From assembly GCF_019578655.1 (NCBI RefSeq), contig NC_063265.1, positions 6,792,501 to 6,856,500 of the forward strand: a stretch of 64,000 nt of DNA. The letters run 5' to 3'. Source of the stretch: Ricinus communis. Its lineage: Eukaryota > Streptophyta > Magnoliopsida > Malpighiales > Euphorbiaceae. A program made the position numbers and the translations under genes. Shown here piece by piece: positions 12,036 through 23,406 of this stretch. The notes beneath the pieces were generated by a model. That model worked only from the letters and a program-made list of their open reading frames with translations. It searched no databases and was not told the origin of the DNA. How positions within the stretch are numbered: the first letter of the stretch is position 1; every line of letters starts with the position of its first letter.

Positions 12036-12547
12036 TAAAGAAATATTTCTTTTCATACAAAATAAATAATATATTCATCGGTAGCAAAATCTATATAAAT
12101 ATTGATTTTTTAGTATAAATTTTAGTTCTATAAGATTTTAACTTTAGGTTCTTTAATATTTTTACTGTTGTTTTTGCAAGCAGCTTATGTGATTGTATTT
12201 GAAATATTATTTCAAATAAATATGAATATATTTATAAAATAATGAAATTTGCAGCAATTTTAAACCTTAGAAGATTAAAAATAAAAACCCAACAAAGTTA
12301 TAAAGTTTTTAATTTTAAGAATAGAAGAGTACGTAAAATAAAAACGCCGGAAAGTATAAAAAAAAAAATTAATATTGAAGAAAATAATTGTGTGTTTTGA
12401 TTAAAATAAAAATTGTATATTGAACTGAAGATTTTTTTTTATTTTGATTATCAATAAAAATAGTTAATTAAATTCAATTTTCATTAAAATTATGCGGGCC
12501 ACACGTATTAGTAGTCCCAAATACATAATATCGGATATAAGTGGATC
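12036..12547. other. AT-rich spacer
   Basis: Nothing recognisable between the tandem array and the aldo-keto reductase remnant. Confidence 0.5.
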
Positions 12548-12559
12548 ATGATATCACAG

Positions 12560-13329
12560 CTCCATGCATTAAAAAGAATCTGCTGTATGCAGATCTATTG
12601 GGCATTTCAACTAAAAGATGGAGCCAGCCAAGCAGAGGAGGTATTGGACGATTTTGACATGGAAGATAATTTGGAGAGGATACCGGTGCATGCAATTTCA
12701 CATACAAGAACCTCAACAAGCTTCTCAGTTTCTGCTCAAAACAAAGCCCTGGGTTTGTCAGATCATATAGCTATCTTTATCTGTACAGGACAATAACAAG
12801 TTATTCAAATTACATTATTTTCACCATGGATTTGTTTTGGTTTTAGATGGAAATGCATCCAGGAGGAATGGTAAAATGCTGAAGGCTTGCAGGAAGAATG
12901 GCATCCATGTGACTAAGATAATATTAAATTGGGGTTTCATTATTTTTGATCTTTTGTGTCCATGGCTGTAAAGTTTTTCAAGTCGAACCCAGTGGGAGCC
13001 CAATTAACCAAAAAAGAAAAAGGAAAAATTCTCTTTGATCCATATTGATTTGGATGGTTCATCTATAACTTCGGATAGAGATTTTCTGCAAGCGTATTTT
13101 TCACTGGGTTCAGGACAAGGAAGCAGGGATTTTGTACAAGACAGTTGAAAGAATAGCAAATTAGCTGAACAAGGCACTAGGTAATGTGGTGATAGAATGG
13201 GCTGTCCAAAGAGGAACTAGTGTCAAACCCAAATCAATGAATCCTGAAAGGACCAAAGAGAACATTCAAATCTCTGGCTGCGTAATCCCTGACGCAGATT
13301 TCCAGGCTTTTTGCAGCCCCTCTGATCAG
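12560..13329 (+). pseudogene. Aldo-keto reductase pseudogene
   Basis: Fragments match the plant AKR4-type fold in correct order on the + strand. At 12560-12670 there is a block with Gln-Leu-Lys-Asp-Gly-Ala-Ser and Phe-Asp-Met-Glu. At about 12690-12735 a block reads Cys-Asn-Phe-Thr-Tyr-Lys-Asn-Leu. Near 12846-12915 a block carries Glu-Met-His-Pro and ends in Lys-Asn-Gly-Ile-His-Val-Thr. At 13150-13329 the NADPH-binding part reads Lys-Pro-Lys-Ser-Met-Asn-Pro-Glu-Arg-Thr-Lys-Glu-Asn. The fragments lie in different frames with several stops, so it is dead. A GT donor-like site follows at 13330. Intact relatives reduce aldehydes or ketones with NADPH (aldose reductase, methylecgonone reductase-like); which one this was cannot be told. 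Confidence 0.75.
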
Positions 13330-13734
13330 GTAACTATACAGCTACCAAACACTGCCAACTGATTTGTTTGACAGGCAATTTGGTAGGGCTCAACCTGTTC
13401 ATAAAAGCCAGCTTATGAAAACGTTTGAAGTTATTTTGTAGGTAGGATTAATCTCCTTTTGAATAAACTCTACCACTCAGCATGAAAATGTCCGGACCAG
13501 TAAAAGGTTTCTTGATATCAGGGAAATTAGATTTGGAGCACATCTAAATTGAAATGACAAGGAAGATTGGAAGAAGAGCAAAGCTTGATTGGATGATGAG
13601 CAGTTAGCCCATTGAATCAGGTTAGATCAAAGTTTGGAAAAAAATTACAAATTAGCTTAAAGTACATGGCTAACAGACTTAAAAAGAAATCCTTTTAAAA
13701 AGAAAAAAGAAACTTTTAGAATACCCGGAAACTG
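13330..13734. other. Spacer with possible AKR tail
   Basis: No clear gene. A last AKR exon might be hidden here but I could not recognise it. The right end is the 3' flank of the CHX gene. Confidence 0.4.
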
Positions 13735-16444
13735 TCAGCTATACCTACTTGATGCATACTTTGAACTACACATATCACTGATACTTGACCTCGTAGATAT
13801 ATTTCTTGTGCTTTCAATCATTTCTTGCACCACTGATGCTTGCTGTTGAATCACAAGCACAAGTGCATTGCAATCAAAATCCTTAGATGCCAACATATCT
13901 CCAACTACACCCAACTCTTCTATCTCTTTCCATTCTGTGAGCCCTGATAATAATGAGGAAGCAGGGTCATGTCTTCTTCCTACCAAAATCAGCTCAAACT
14001 TCTTGCATACGGATCTTAACAGCTTTGCTGTTTCACTTCCTTCTAATATTACGTACTCTTTAAATTTAACACGATTCCTGCTATCTATTGTTCGAAGCTT
14101 GAACTCATTAATCATGTTCAAATCTCTTCTTTTCTCTATCAAATCAGCATCGCTCTGATCATCCGAGATTAATCTTATCAAGGTAAGCTCAGTGTAAGGA
14201 TTCATTGCCATTCTTGCACCATATGCTAGCGTCTCACGATCATCAGGTCCTCCAAGAAAGACTAGACAGACCCTTTTCAAGGCTTGAATTGGAAGAACTG
14301 ATCTTGTTAATTTCCCACTGTCAAGGAGTATGCTGACGGAGCATGGTGCATTTCGGAGGATACTTTTGTTTACAATTCTAGTGGAAGGATCATCCGAATG
14401 CAGAAAAGGGAGAATTATTAAGGATATAGTTTTCTCTAGTGCCATTGAGCAGACTGCATCGTGCAAAGTTGGATGAGGAGCATAAGATGTGAAGTATTGG
14501 ATCATGGAAAGGCCTTCATTTCTGTTTTCAATCTGAGAAAAGGCATTGATGATGTGATTGATTTCAGTTTGTTTATTATATGATGGAGTTAAAGGGATGT
14601 CAGGTTGGTGAGGTATGAGAAGGGGGATGGTGCCAACAGCAGATCGCTTCAGCTTCATAACATAGACTCCAATTGGGTCATCTTTGCTGGGATTTGATTC
14701 TTCAAGAACGCTAACGATGGATGGGACATTGTCCTGTTGATGGATGCAAGCAAGGACTCGTAGTTCAGAGCTGCGTTCGTTACTGTGTTGGACTGTGTGT
14801 TTTCTGTAGGCAACATATCTTCTTGAAGGATCATAGACAAGTCTTGTTAACCATGAGAAAAGACCCGCATGCAATGCTGAAGAATAAACCAGGACGGCGT
14901 AGTTCTCGTTTGTGATCAACTGCACATTGTTAGTAAAGTTTTGATTAGCTGTCTGGCTCTCTTATTTAGTTGAAGCTGTGAATTACTTGGCCTTTAAAGA
15001 AAAGGCATTGAAAGGATAATCAATCGTTACAGCTTCAAAGCTATGACTGCGTTGCAATGACTCATTAAAACAAATTGAAATAGAGGAAAGATCGATAACT
15101 TTCGTACCTTAACCTTATTTGCGCGGGAGTACAGTTGAACATCAAACAACCCTTTACAATTCAAGATGAAGCCTAGCGAAAGAGCATCAGATAATGGCAT
15201 ATTGAAATAATATGCAGGGATGATAACAGAGGCAAGTTTTGAAAAGCTAGCTACAAGCATGACCAACTGAATAGTACCAAATTTATCGGATCCTAGAAGG
15301 AATATATTAGCCCTTCTACCAGCGTCAATGACATAACATGGAACTAGCACCGTCTCAACAAAGCAATCAAGCTTCTCCATTAAGCTAGAAACTATTGGTG
15401 GACCATCAGGAGTAGCCATGCCCATGATCACAGGAGCAAAATAAAAATGCTGTCCTGTAATCTCCCCAAAAAGAGCGCAGAAAAGAATCATCAAACATAT
15501 AGAACAAACAAATGGCTCTTTCAAAGGTTTCCCATCCGGAGTTTGTCTCACCATCCATAACATTATGGGACGGAAGATGAAAACAATGATCAGAATAACA
15601 ATGAATTTGCTCAGTTGAGCAAACACCAGACCCACCTTAATGCCCACTTGTAAACCTTCTTTAACATCATAGATTACTGCTAGAAAAGCCCAGCTACTTA
15701 TTCCACTAATCATTGATGAAGCTAGAGCAAGGCGGCCTAGTTCTGAGTTCAGGAGCTTGAGATCAGTGAGCACTACTAAGATGACATGAAAAGAAGTTGT
15801 GGCTACAAGGATTGCTACAGATGGAAGAGAATTGCTGAGTCCGTCGTCGAATTTGATGAATTTTCTAAGGAAGTAAGCGAACAATGTGGTTATTATCATA
15901 GGAACAACAAGTGATGAAATACCTATAACAACTGCAAGTTTTCCACATTTCTTTATGATGGTTATATCTATCCGCATACTGAGAAGGTAAAGAAGGAACA
16001 TGAAGCCCATTGCTCTAAGTATACCAATCATCAAAAGACCCTTCGGTGATTGCATAAACAGTTTGTAGAAAAATTCACTCTGGGAAAGAAATGAAGGGCC
16101 CAAAGCAATTCCACCCTGAAAGAACACAAGCAACCAGAGAACAGGTGAATTTTATGAAGCAAGAAAGAAGACGAGAAAGCAAAATATTCTTGAAAATGTA
16201 CACACAAAGAAAATATTGAAAGATTTACCATAATTTGTGGGATGTAAGTCTGCTGTCCAAAAGGCTTGAGAATAAGCTGAAACAGGATTTTAAAGGTATT
16301 AACTAAAGCAATTTGCGTCATTACAAGTTGCCAAGGCCACTCTGATGGATCTTTTCCATGTCGAAACTGCATTGTATTAGTCAAAGAAACTTCCTCGCAT
16401 AGAACTGATATATTAGTCTTTTGGTTCATCCAAGGATTCTTCAT
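13735..16444 (-). CDS. Cation/H+ exchanger, CHX family (CPA2)
   Basis: Three exons on the minus strand, 16444-16229, 16115-15108 and 14919-13735, with GT..AG borders all in phase 0, give 802 residues, the usual CHX length. Exons 1-2 encode the hydrophobic Na+/H+ exchanger domain (residues ~30-430), including Gly-Gly-Ile-Ala-Leu-Gly-Pro, Leu-Leu-Asn-Ser-Glu-Leu-Gly-Arg and the Pro-Asp-Gly-Pro-Pro motif. Exon 3 encodes the last helices and the long cytosolic C-terminal domain. Known: plant CHX proteins move K+ against H+ in endomembranes and plasma membrane, and many are pollen-expressed. Odd: where CHX proteins usually have Asn-Asp after that Leu-Asn-Ser segment, this one reads Ser-Gly, and the region after Asn-Cys-Lys-Gly is diverged. 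The start at 16444 is the first ATG; a codon 27 bases upstream is GTG. Confidence 0.88.
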
Positions 16445-18020
16445 CTCTTCTTGTTTCTGTTGCCTCTCCACACAGAATCAGAAAGAAACGAAAAAGAAGA
16501 ATAGAATCAAAGATTTTTTTTTTTTTTAAATGACAATAATAAAGACAATACAGACAGATCGTCTCGATTCGAGTTAAAATGAAAAGGGTCGAAGAGAAGG
16601 AGAGAAATAATCAAGATCAAAAACCAAAAGACAGACACAAGAGGGTTGTCATTGCTCTCGTTGTTCACAGACAAAGAACAAGAAAAGATTGGCGTTATTA
16701 ATGTCTGAAAGGGAGAGAGAGATCATGGCGATATCAAAATGATGGTGTGAAATTGGTGCAAGGATCATTCGAGCTATAGGATTCGGTTAAAGACAATGAA
16801 GAATTCTGAAGCAACGAAAGAGGCTAGTGGGTACTTTATGACAGGACGGATTGATGAAATTATTATCTAGTTGGAAGGGAATGCAGGCCCTTTCAGATAG
16901 GTGAATTCTAACCACTACACATGCTAGATACCAGCTATTGTGTATTTGTTGGAGGAGAAAAAAAAGAGCTCCAAAACTATAAACCACATTAATCTTTTTG
17001 GATATCAAATCAATTCTCTTGTTCATGTTGGTAATTCTGAAAGGGAGAAAAAGAAAAAGATTGTTGCTCTGCTGTTATGGATTATGGATTATAATTAATT
17101 GCCTCTTAAATTAGGAGAAACTTTTGTTTGTTTGGATGTTTTTTTGTTTCTCGAGTCGAGAAACAAAATGGGACAAGATGAGAAGTATTCTCAACTGTAT
17201 CCCGAAGATCGATGCCTGAGATTGTTCGGGTGACTAGAACCAGTAATGCCACAGCTATAAGCTATAAGCTATTCCCAATTCTTTTTTCTTTTCTTTTTTT
17301 CTTCTAGAAAAAAAAAAACACATCATCGTTTAACAGGTAATAATTATAAGCATAGTTATTAAATTCAAATTGAACCAATCGATCGCACTTGAAATTCCGG
17401 TTCGAGACTGATTGGTCCGATACTAAATCTATATATAACAGTTGTATTATTTTATTATTTTTTGAATTTATGTAAGAAACTAATTATTTTTTAGTAACGA
17501 AGTTGTTAATATTTATGGAATAAAATTTATTTTGTTGTGTTAACTTTATTATTTATCAATAGAGAATTTAAATCAGAGGTAATTAACTATTCTTTGTTAA
17601 GTATTTGTATTTCTAGCATCAATGAGATTATTGTGAGCTAAATATAATTTTATATTTATGTGATTGCATAGATTTATTAATGTATGATAGTCTAGTTCTA
17701 TAAAATAATATTTACAAACTTTAATCAGATTTAAGAAATATATTATATCAAACATTTACTAACTCTACTTTAATAAAATCTATTAAATTTATCATTATTT
17801 AATAAACCAACAAGTTTGTATTATAGAAGTTGATATTTTTTATATACATATATGACTACGAGAAAGTCATAATTTAATAGAAATCTAAATATTAGATTTT
17901 TTTATTTTAATTTAATATTTAATTATATTAGATAAATTAATACCAACTAGAAATAAGATATGTTAATATTTTACAAATAAAATTGATGAGATAAAATAAT
18001 AAAATAGTAAGATAAACCAT
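16445..18020. other. CHX upstream region and spacer
   Basis: The first few hundred bases are the CHX 5' flank, with purine-rich stretches and a T/A run near 16514-16528. The rest is AT-rich with no gene. The open frame on the minus strand at 17026-16787 shows no known domain. Confidence 0.45.
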
Positions 18021-18028
18021 ATCATAAC

Positions 18029-18659
18029 TAGGATTAGGAATAAACCGAGCCACTGGCGAGCTACTCGAAACTCACCTTAATAAAAGCTCATTTGAGTTTA
18101 TTCGTTAAAATAAATGAGCCGAGTTTAAGCTTTATTTTTTAACTCGTTTAGTAAACGAATCGAGCTTGAGCTAGGTATTGCTCGACTCGTTCAAACTCGC
18201 GAGTTGGCTCGTTAATGAGCTTGCGAGCTAGCTCACGAGTCGCTCGTTTCGTTTGTGAGCTCACAAGTTAAATTCATTTTTATATCAAAAACTTGGTCTA
18301 ATTATTTAAAATTTAAAAATTTAAATACATATTTTAGTTTATGTATAATATATTTGAAATTATAAGATCTATAACTGTATATTTGATAAACTTGAGCTTA
18401 CTTAACGAGCTTTATTCTAAGCTTAAGTTGCTGCCGAGCTCGAGTTTAGTTTATTTATATAGAATATCTAGCTAATTTACGAGTCAAGTTTAAATTTAGC
18501 TCGTTTATATAGAATGTCGAGCTAATTACTAGTTGAGCTCAAAACGAGCTTGAGCTTATTAAATTCGAATTCGAGTTCTATCGAGTTCCGTTAGTTTTAT
18601 GCAAGCTGAGCCTGAACATTGAAAAAAGCTTGGTTCGGCGCTGCTCGTTTATACCCCTA
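18029..18659. mobile_element. Non-autonomous hAT-like element rich in GAGCTCG words
   Basis: A 631 bp segment whose right end, reversed, reads taggggtataaacgagcagc. The left end reads taggattaggaataaaccga, an imperfect terminal inverted repeat. It is flanked by atcataac (18021-18028) and aacataac (18660-18667), an 8 bp target duplication with 7/8 identity. The interior is packed with degenerate gagctcg / gctcgtt / cgagctt words. T/CAGGGGTGT-type ends and 8 bp duplications are typical of hAT elements; assignment to hAT is inference from these. Confidence 0.7.
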
Positions 18660-18667
18660 AACATAAC

Positions 18668-19454
18668 ATATATATTTTATATATATACAAATATTACTAT
18701 TCAAAGAAATATTTTCTTAAAATGAAACTTAAAAATTTTATAATTTATTATAATATAGAGTTTATTCCTATTTACGATTAGCTAAGTTAGACTGAAATTT
18801 TTTATAACTATATAAAAATTATTCATAAATAGAGTATCACTATAGAATACTTAATCCACTAATTTATTAAAGGAATTCGCATGCTTAAAATTGAAAAATG
18901 ACCAAATCATAACCATGTTTTTAATACTTTTTCAAGAATATATATATATACAATAGTGTGCATATAATAACAGAAACAATATAGTGTAAAGGTGTAGTTA
19001 GTAAGGGTTCTTTTAGGTTGTGCTTTCACCTTTATTTAACACAATTCCCAAATTACACATAAAGTGTTAAGCTAGGAGAAGAGTAACTGATATGATTTTA
19101 CAGATTCGATAGATTATAATAACAGAAATAATTTTTTTGAGTGCCCAACTAGACTGTCACCCTTTTAGAGAAAGAACTTCATACGTTGAAAATAAGAAAT
19201 AATATAACTAAAATAATCTGGGTTTCTGAATAGTTATTACTTCCCCAATATTAAAATGATTTCTGAGAAGTAGAACATTCCAGCACCACATACGAGGAGT
19301 AATGAGATCTTTAATAAGGATTAGGGAAATAAAATTGAAGAAATTTCATGAGGTTTTGGCTTTTTTAATAAAAAAAATTTTACCTACTCATTTTAAAAAA
19401 TAATAATTTATGATTTTTTTTATAATTCTTTTTATTATATGATTTTCTTGTTTT
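18668..19454. other. AT-rich spacer
   Basis: No gene or clear repeat recognised. Confidence 0.5.
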
Positions 19455-19810
19455 AGAATTTCGTCGGGGAAAAAAATATTAAGAGTGTACTTAAAAGATA
19501 CCGAAAGGATATTATCTTAACTTATATTATTTTGAAACTAATTTTTATTTTATATTTATTTTTCAGAATTTAAAAAATACTAAAAGTATATCTAAAAGAT
19601 ATTGAAATAATATTAGTTTAACTAGTATTATTATAAAATTAGTTAAATGAGATAGATTTATCATTTTATTTTTTATATTTTCAGAATTTCATCAGAAAAA
19701 AAATACTAAAAATTATATCTAAAAAATACTGAAAGAAAGATATTTTAACTTGTATTATTGTGAAATCAACCACCAAATGAAATAGATTTATTTTTTTTAT
19801 TTTATATCTT
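19455..19810. repeat. Tandem repeat, three units of about 110-118 bp
   Basis: Units start with agaattt at 19455, 19565 and 19683. Each contains a recognisable aaatactaaaa / atatctaaaagatac / ttaacttgtattatt succession and a tagatttat end. The copies are diverged. No coding potential. Confidence 0.65.
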
Positions 19811-21344
19811 TATGTTTAGTATTTGTAAAGTAAATAATATCACATATTTTTTTATAGCAACTAGTATATTTTAATGACATGAAAATATGTGTTTCAAAAA
19901 ATATACCATAATATATAAAAAAATACCAAAATGCAGTTAAATTTACATAAAGATATAATTAAAATAAAACTAAAAAGTCATTTAAGGATGCCAATAAAAG
20001 ATAACAGTTTTGTGTTTATAATAGCTATTTGATTTTTTATGTGAATAGAGACGGATGATGAAATGCTATCATAATTTAATTAAAAAACATACCCAAAAAA
20101 TTATTAAAAGATTATACCAAAAAATACTATACAAATAAAAAATTTCAAATGTTAGATCGTAAAAAAGTTATTGGCTGTAAAAATAAAGTTAAAAGGGAAA
20201 TGAGGGAATGAAGGAAAAGTAAAGAGAGGAAGGCAGCAATTCACTCTCATTCCCTTCATATAAGTTAAAATTGATCTAATTGAGAATTATAATTTATTCG
20301 TATAGTCCTTTATACCTCATCAATTTAATAGAATTCCAAAAATAAGCCTATTTAGTTATATATATATATATATATATATATAACTAATATTAGTCTAGTA
20401 TGTATAAATATATAATTTAATTTGCAGATTAGATATTTAAACGTTTGAATCTTTCACTTTCAATTTGGGACTTATTTATGATTGCTAGTTGGATTTTAAA
20501 TAATTTTTATTTTCATGTTTGAATATTTCAATAATATTAGTTCGGATTTCTGTTATTTTTTCAAAATCAATTCTAATGTGCACATATATTTATTTTTATA
20601 TTGCTAGTAATATCATATTTAAATGTATTTTATATTAAAAAATTTAAAATGACTTGTATTCTTGTTGACAATTTACACGAGTATTTTCTATACTTTTTTA
20701 TTAGTTACTTTGTATCCTTTTGTTATTACAAGTCTCATTCCTTCCCTTTTACCAAACAGGATAAATTATTACCCCTCTCTTCTCCCTACGAATTAGTATT
20801 TATTTGCCAAATAAAATAACTAGACATCTCGTCTCCACTCTTCCCTTTCCTTTGGTATCACGTTGCCATCCCTAGTATAAAAGATGGGAATAAATATAAA
20901 AAAAAAGTATCTCTTTGCTTCTATAATTTCAAATACGTACTTTTTCTAAATAAAAAAAAAAATATGGTTATAAATTGTAATAAAAAATATCTTGCCGTTA
21001 AAAATTCTGATGGATTAAAACTTAATAACTCATAATTATATTTTTGATTATTAAATCAATCTCCTCATATCAATGGCTTCTTACACTACGATTTGACAGT
21101 CAAACAATAAAATTATAAATTATTAAGTTTTAAAAATATACATGTTTAAACTTGTAAAACAGTAGAATCATAGGGTGTTTTTTTGTACTTATCCCTAAAA
21201 TCGGGAAATTGGACTACTGACCTAAAGTCTCGCCGTTTTCCTATAATATATTGCGAAGAGCAAAAGCTTCAATTGAAAAACTTTATATTAAAATGAAATA
21301 AAGTTGGATTTGGCTTTATATTAAAATGAAAGGATTTGGATCTT
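19811..21344. other. AT-rich spacer with (TA)n microsatellite
   Basis: Contains a TA dinucleotide run at 20357-20382. Short open frames here (for example 20601-20819) look like chance. Confidence 0.5.
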
Positions 21345-22185
21345 GAGTTTTGCATTTAGGTTCAATTTGATATTTTTTTTATTTTTATAGCCAATTTAAC
21401 TTATAAACCTTTTAAATAGGTTTAATTTAGTTTTTCTTATGAGAATAAATTGCATGTGATATAGAATCTAATTTGGTCACCCAACTTTTAAAAATAATAA
21501 AATTATAATAAATTTAGTTTTATGATTGAATTTATATATTAAGTTTATATTTTAGATTTTTAATTAATTAGTTGAGCAAATAAAGAAATTGATGGTAGTG
21601 CAATTTTAGTGTCGATGCTGGCAATGCCTTTGATTTCTTAGATTATGTTCATTTTCTTGTAGTAATAGATCGATGTGTTTGTATGTTCTGACGATAATTT
21701 TGCTATATTTTTTTTTTTAAGTGATGGGTGGAAATATGTAGAGGCTAATAAAGATGTGAAACAGTGGTGTTAGATTATAAAATCTCATTTATGTTTTTTT
21801 TTATTTTCTAATAGTAATGCTAGTTATTTCTTATTTAAAAAGGTATTGATTATAGTGCTGGAAAAATATTGATGGCGGTGATGAGTTGGTTTTGATGTTT
21901 CAATGGATTCATGGTAAATTAGAAAACTTATATCCATTATCTTTAATTTTTGACTTAAAGATAGAATACAATTCAATTTGGCCCCTTAATTTGTGCCCCA
22001 AATTCAATTTAGCCATCAAGCTCATTGTAGTCTTTTTCTTTTTTTACGCTTTTATTACAATGTATCTGATTGACTCAGCTAAAAAACGAAAAGCTAAACA
22101 AAACCTATTTGAAAAATTTAAAAGTTAAATTAAATTGATTATAGAAGTAAAAAAAAAAAAAAAAAAGAGAGATTAAATTGGGCAT
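21345..22185. mobile_element. Possible foldback/TIR element
   Basis: A stretch at about 21350-21425 (caatttgat, a T run, tatagccaatttaac, ttttaaataggttt) recurs in reverse complement at about 22100-22185 (aacctatttgaaaaattt, gttaaattaaattgattata, an A run, attaaattg). The arms are roughly 70 bp and the element about 840 bp. Internal sequence has no ORF of note. The target duplication is unclear. It could be a MITE or a Mutator-type non-autonomous element. Confidence 0.45.
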
Positions 22186-22599
22186 GACTATGAAGTTGGA
22201 ATGATAAATAAAACCTTATTCCTATTAAAATAAATAATATCAGCTCTAAAAGATAAACGGGTCAAGATAAGGCAACTCCTTCTAAGTCTAACACCTTAAA
22301 GGCTTTCATTGGCATCCTCCAAATCAATTCTTTTAAATTAAAAAAACCAGTGATTTTCTAGAAATTGTGCCATTGATTATGATCTGAGTCTAACCCTTAT
22401 GCTCATTCTTGATGTGGATCAACTGATAACATCGACGAGGATGAACTCCATCTAAATGAAAAAATCTTGTATTCTGGTCGTCAAATTTTGACCATTAAAT
22501 GCAAGATCTTTAATATCATTTATTTTTCTGGCATAGAAGGTTTAATTCCTGTTTAATACTGATTTTGCTCTCCTTGGAAGAGGAGGAAGAAATTAGAGC

Positions 22600-22782
22600 C
22601 TAAATGATCTGATCAAGAGAAAGACCAAGCAGCTGCACCCATATCTTTGTTCTAGAACAATCAATGCATTCCACTGTGATATGCGGAGGCCATACTAAGA
22701 AACCTTGAGATTGAAAATAAAAACAAGAATAGAGAAAAAGAAGGGAAGTACGTAGAGAGTAATAAGAAGATACTCTAAGCAC
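22600..22782 (-). pseudogene. LINE-type DUF4283 remnant
   Basis: The minus-strand frame includes Trp-Pro-Pro-His-Ile near its middle, followed by an Asp-Cys-Ser-Arg and a Trp-Val-Gln-Leu-Leu-Gly-Leu segment. That combination is characteristic of DUF4283, the N-terminal domain of plant L1-type retroelement ORF1 proteins. It ends in a stop right after this block, and no zinc knuckle or RT follows, so it is only a fragment. A host protein with DUF4283 is a less likely alternative. Confidence 0.45.
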
Positions 22783-23406
22783 ATCAGATTAAAGAGAATT
22801 CGCTCTGCCATATCACACTGGTATTAAGTGAAAACGAGATTGAGATAAAGGAGGCCAACCGCTTGGTTTCTAGTTGTAAAGAAAAATATTCAGGAAGAGC
22901 TTCTAACAGGGAGGAGAATTTCTTAGCACCAATGAGATGCCCAAGTGATGTTAGTTCGATTATATTGGCTCTAATGTCACCATGAAACTGTGGTTTTTAA
23001 GGAACCAAAGATATTTATTGGAGCTGGCTGGTGAGTTGCAAGCCTTGAGAGTAAACGCATAAATGAAATAAGTGGATAAAGATAGATTCACAAAACTCAT
23101 CATATTAATAAGATTTTTTTTTTTTTTCTTTTGATTAATAATAGAGAAGGAATGTGATATCACCAGTATCGAAATGGAACAAATTTAAAAGAAAAGGAAA
23201 AAGATTAACAAACTACCAAGAAAGTGTGTATTTCCAGTTATCATTTCTTAGTTTTTGACCATTACTATTTCAGGGGAAGATTTTAATTCATGGGAATTAG
23301 GGATGGACACTAAAGAAAAAGGGTGGCGGCGTCAATTTGTACAAAATGAGGTATAATAATCCCATAAATGCCAATTTCATTGTTAGCTTTCCAAGAATCA
23401 CCGTTA
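22783..23406. other. Spacer upstream of the DUF4283 remnant and 3' flank of PP2C
   Basis: Possibly more of the LINE remnant, plus a T run near 23116-23128. No clear gene. Confidence 0.4.
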
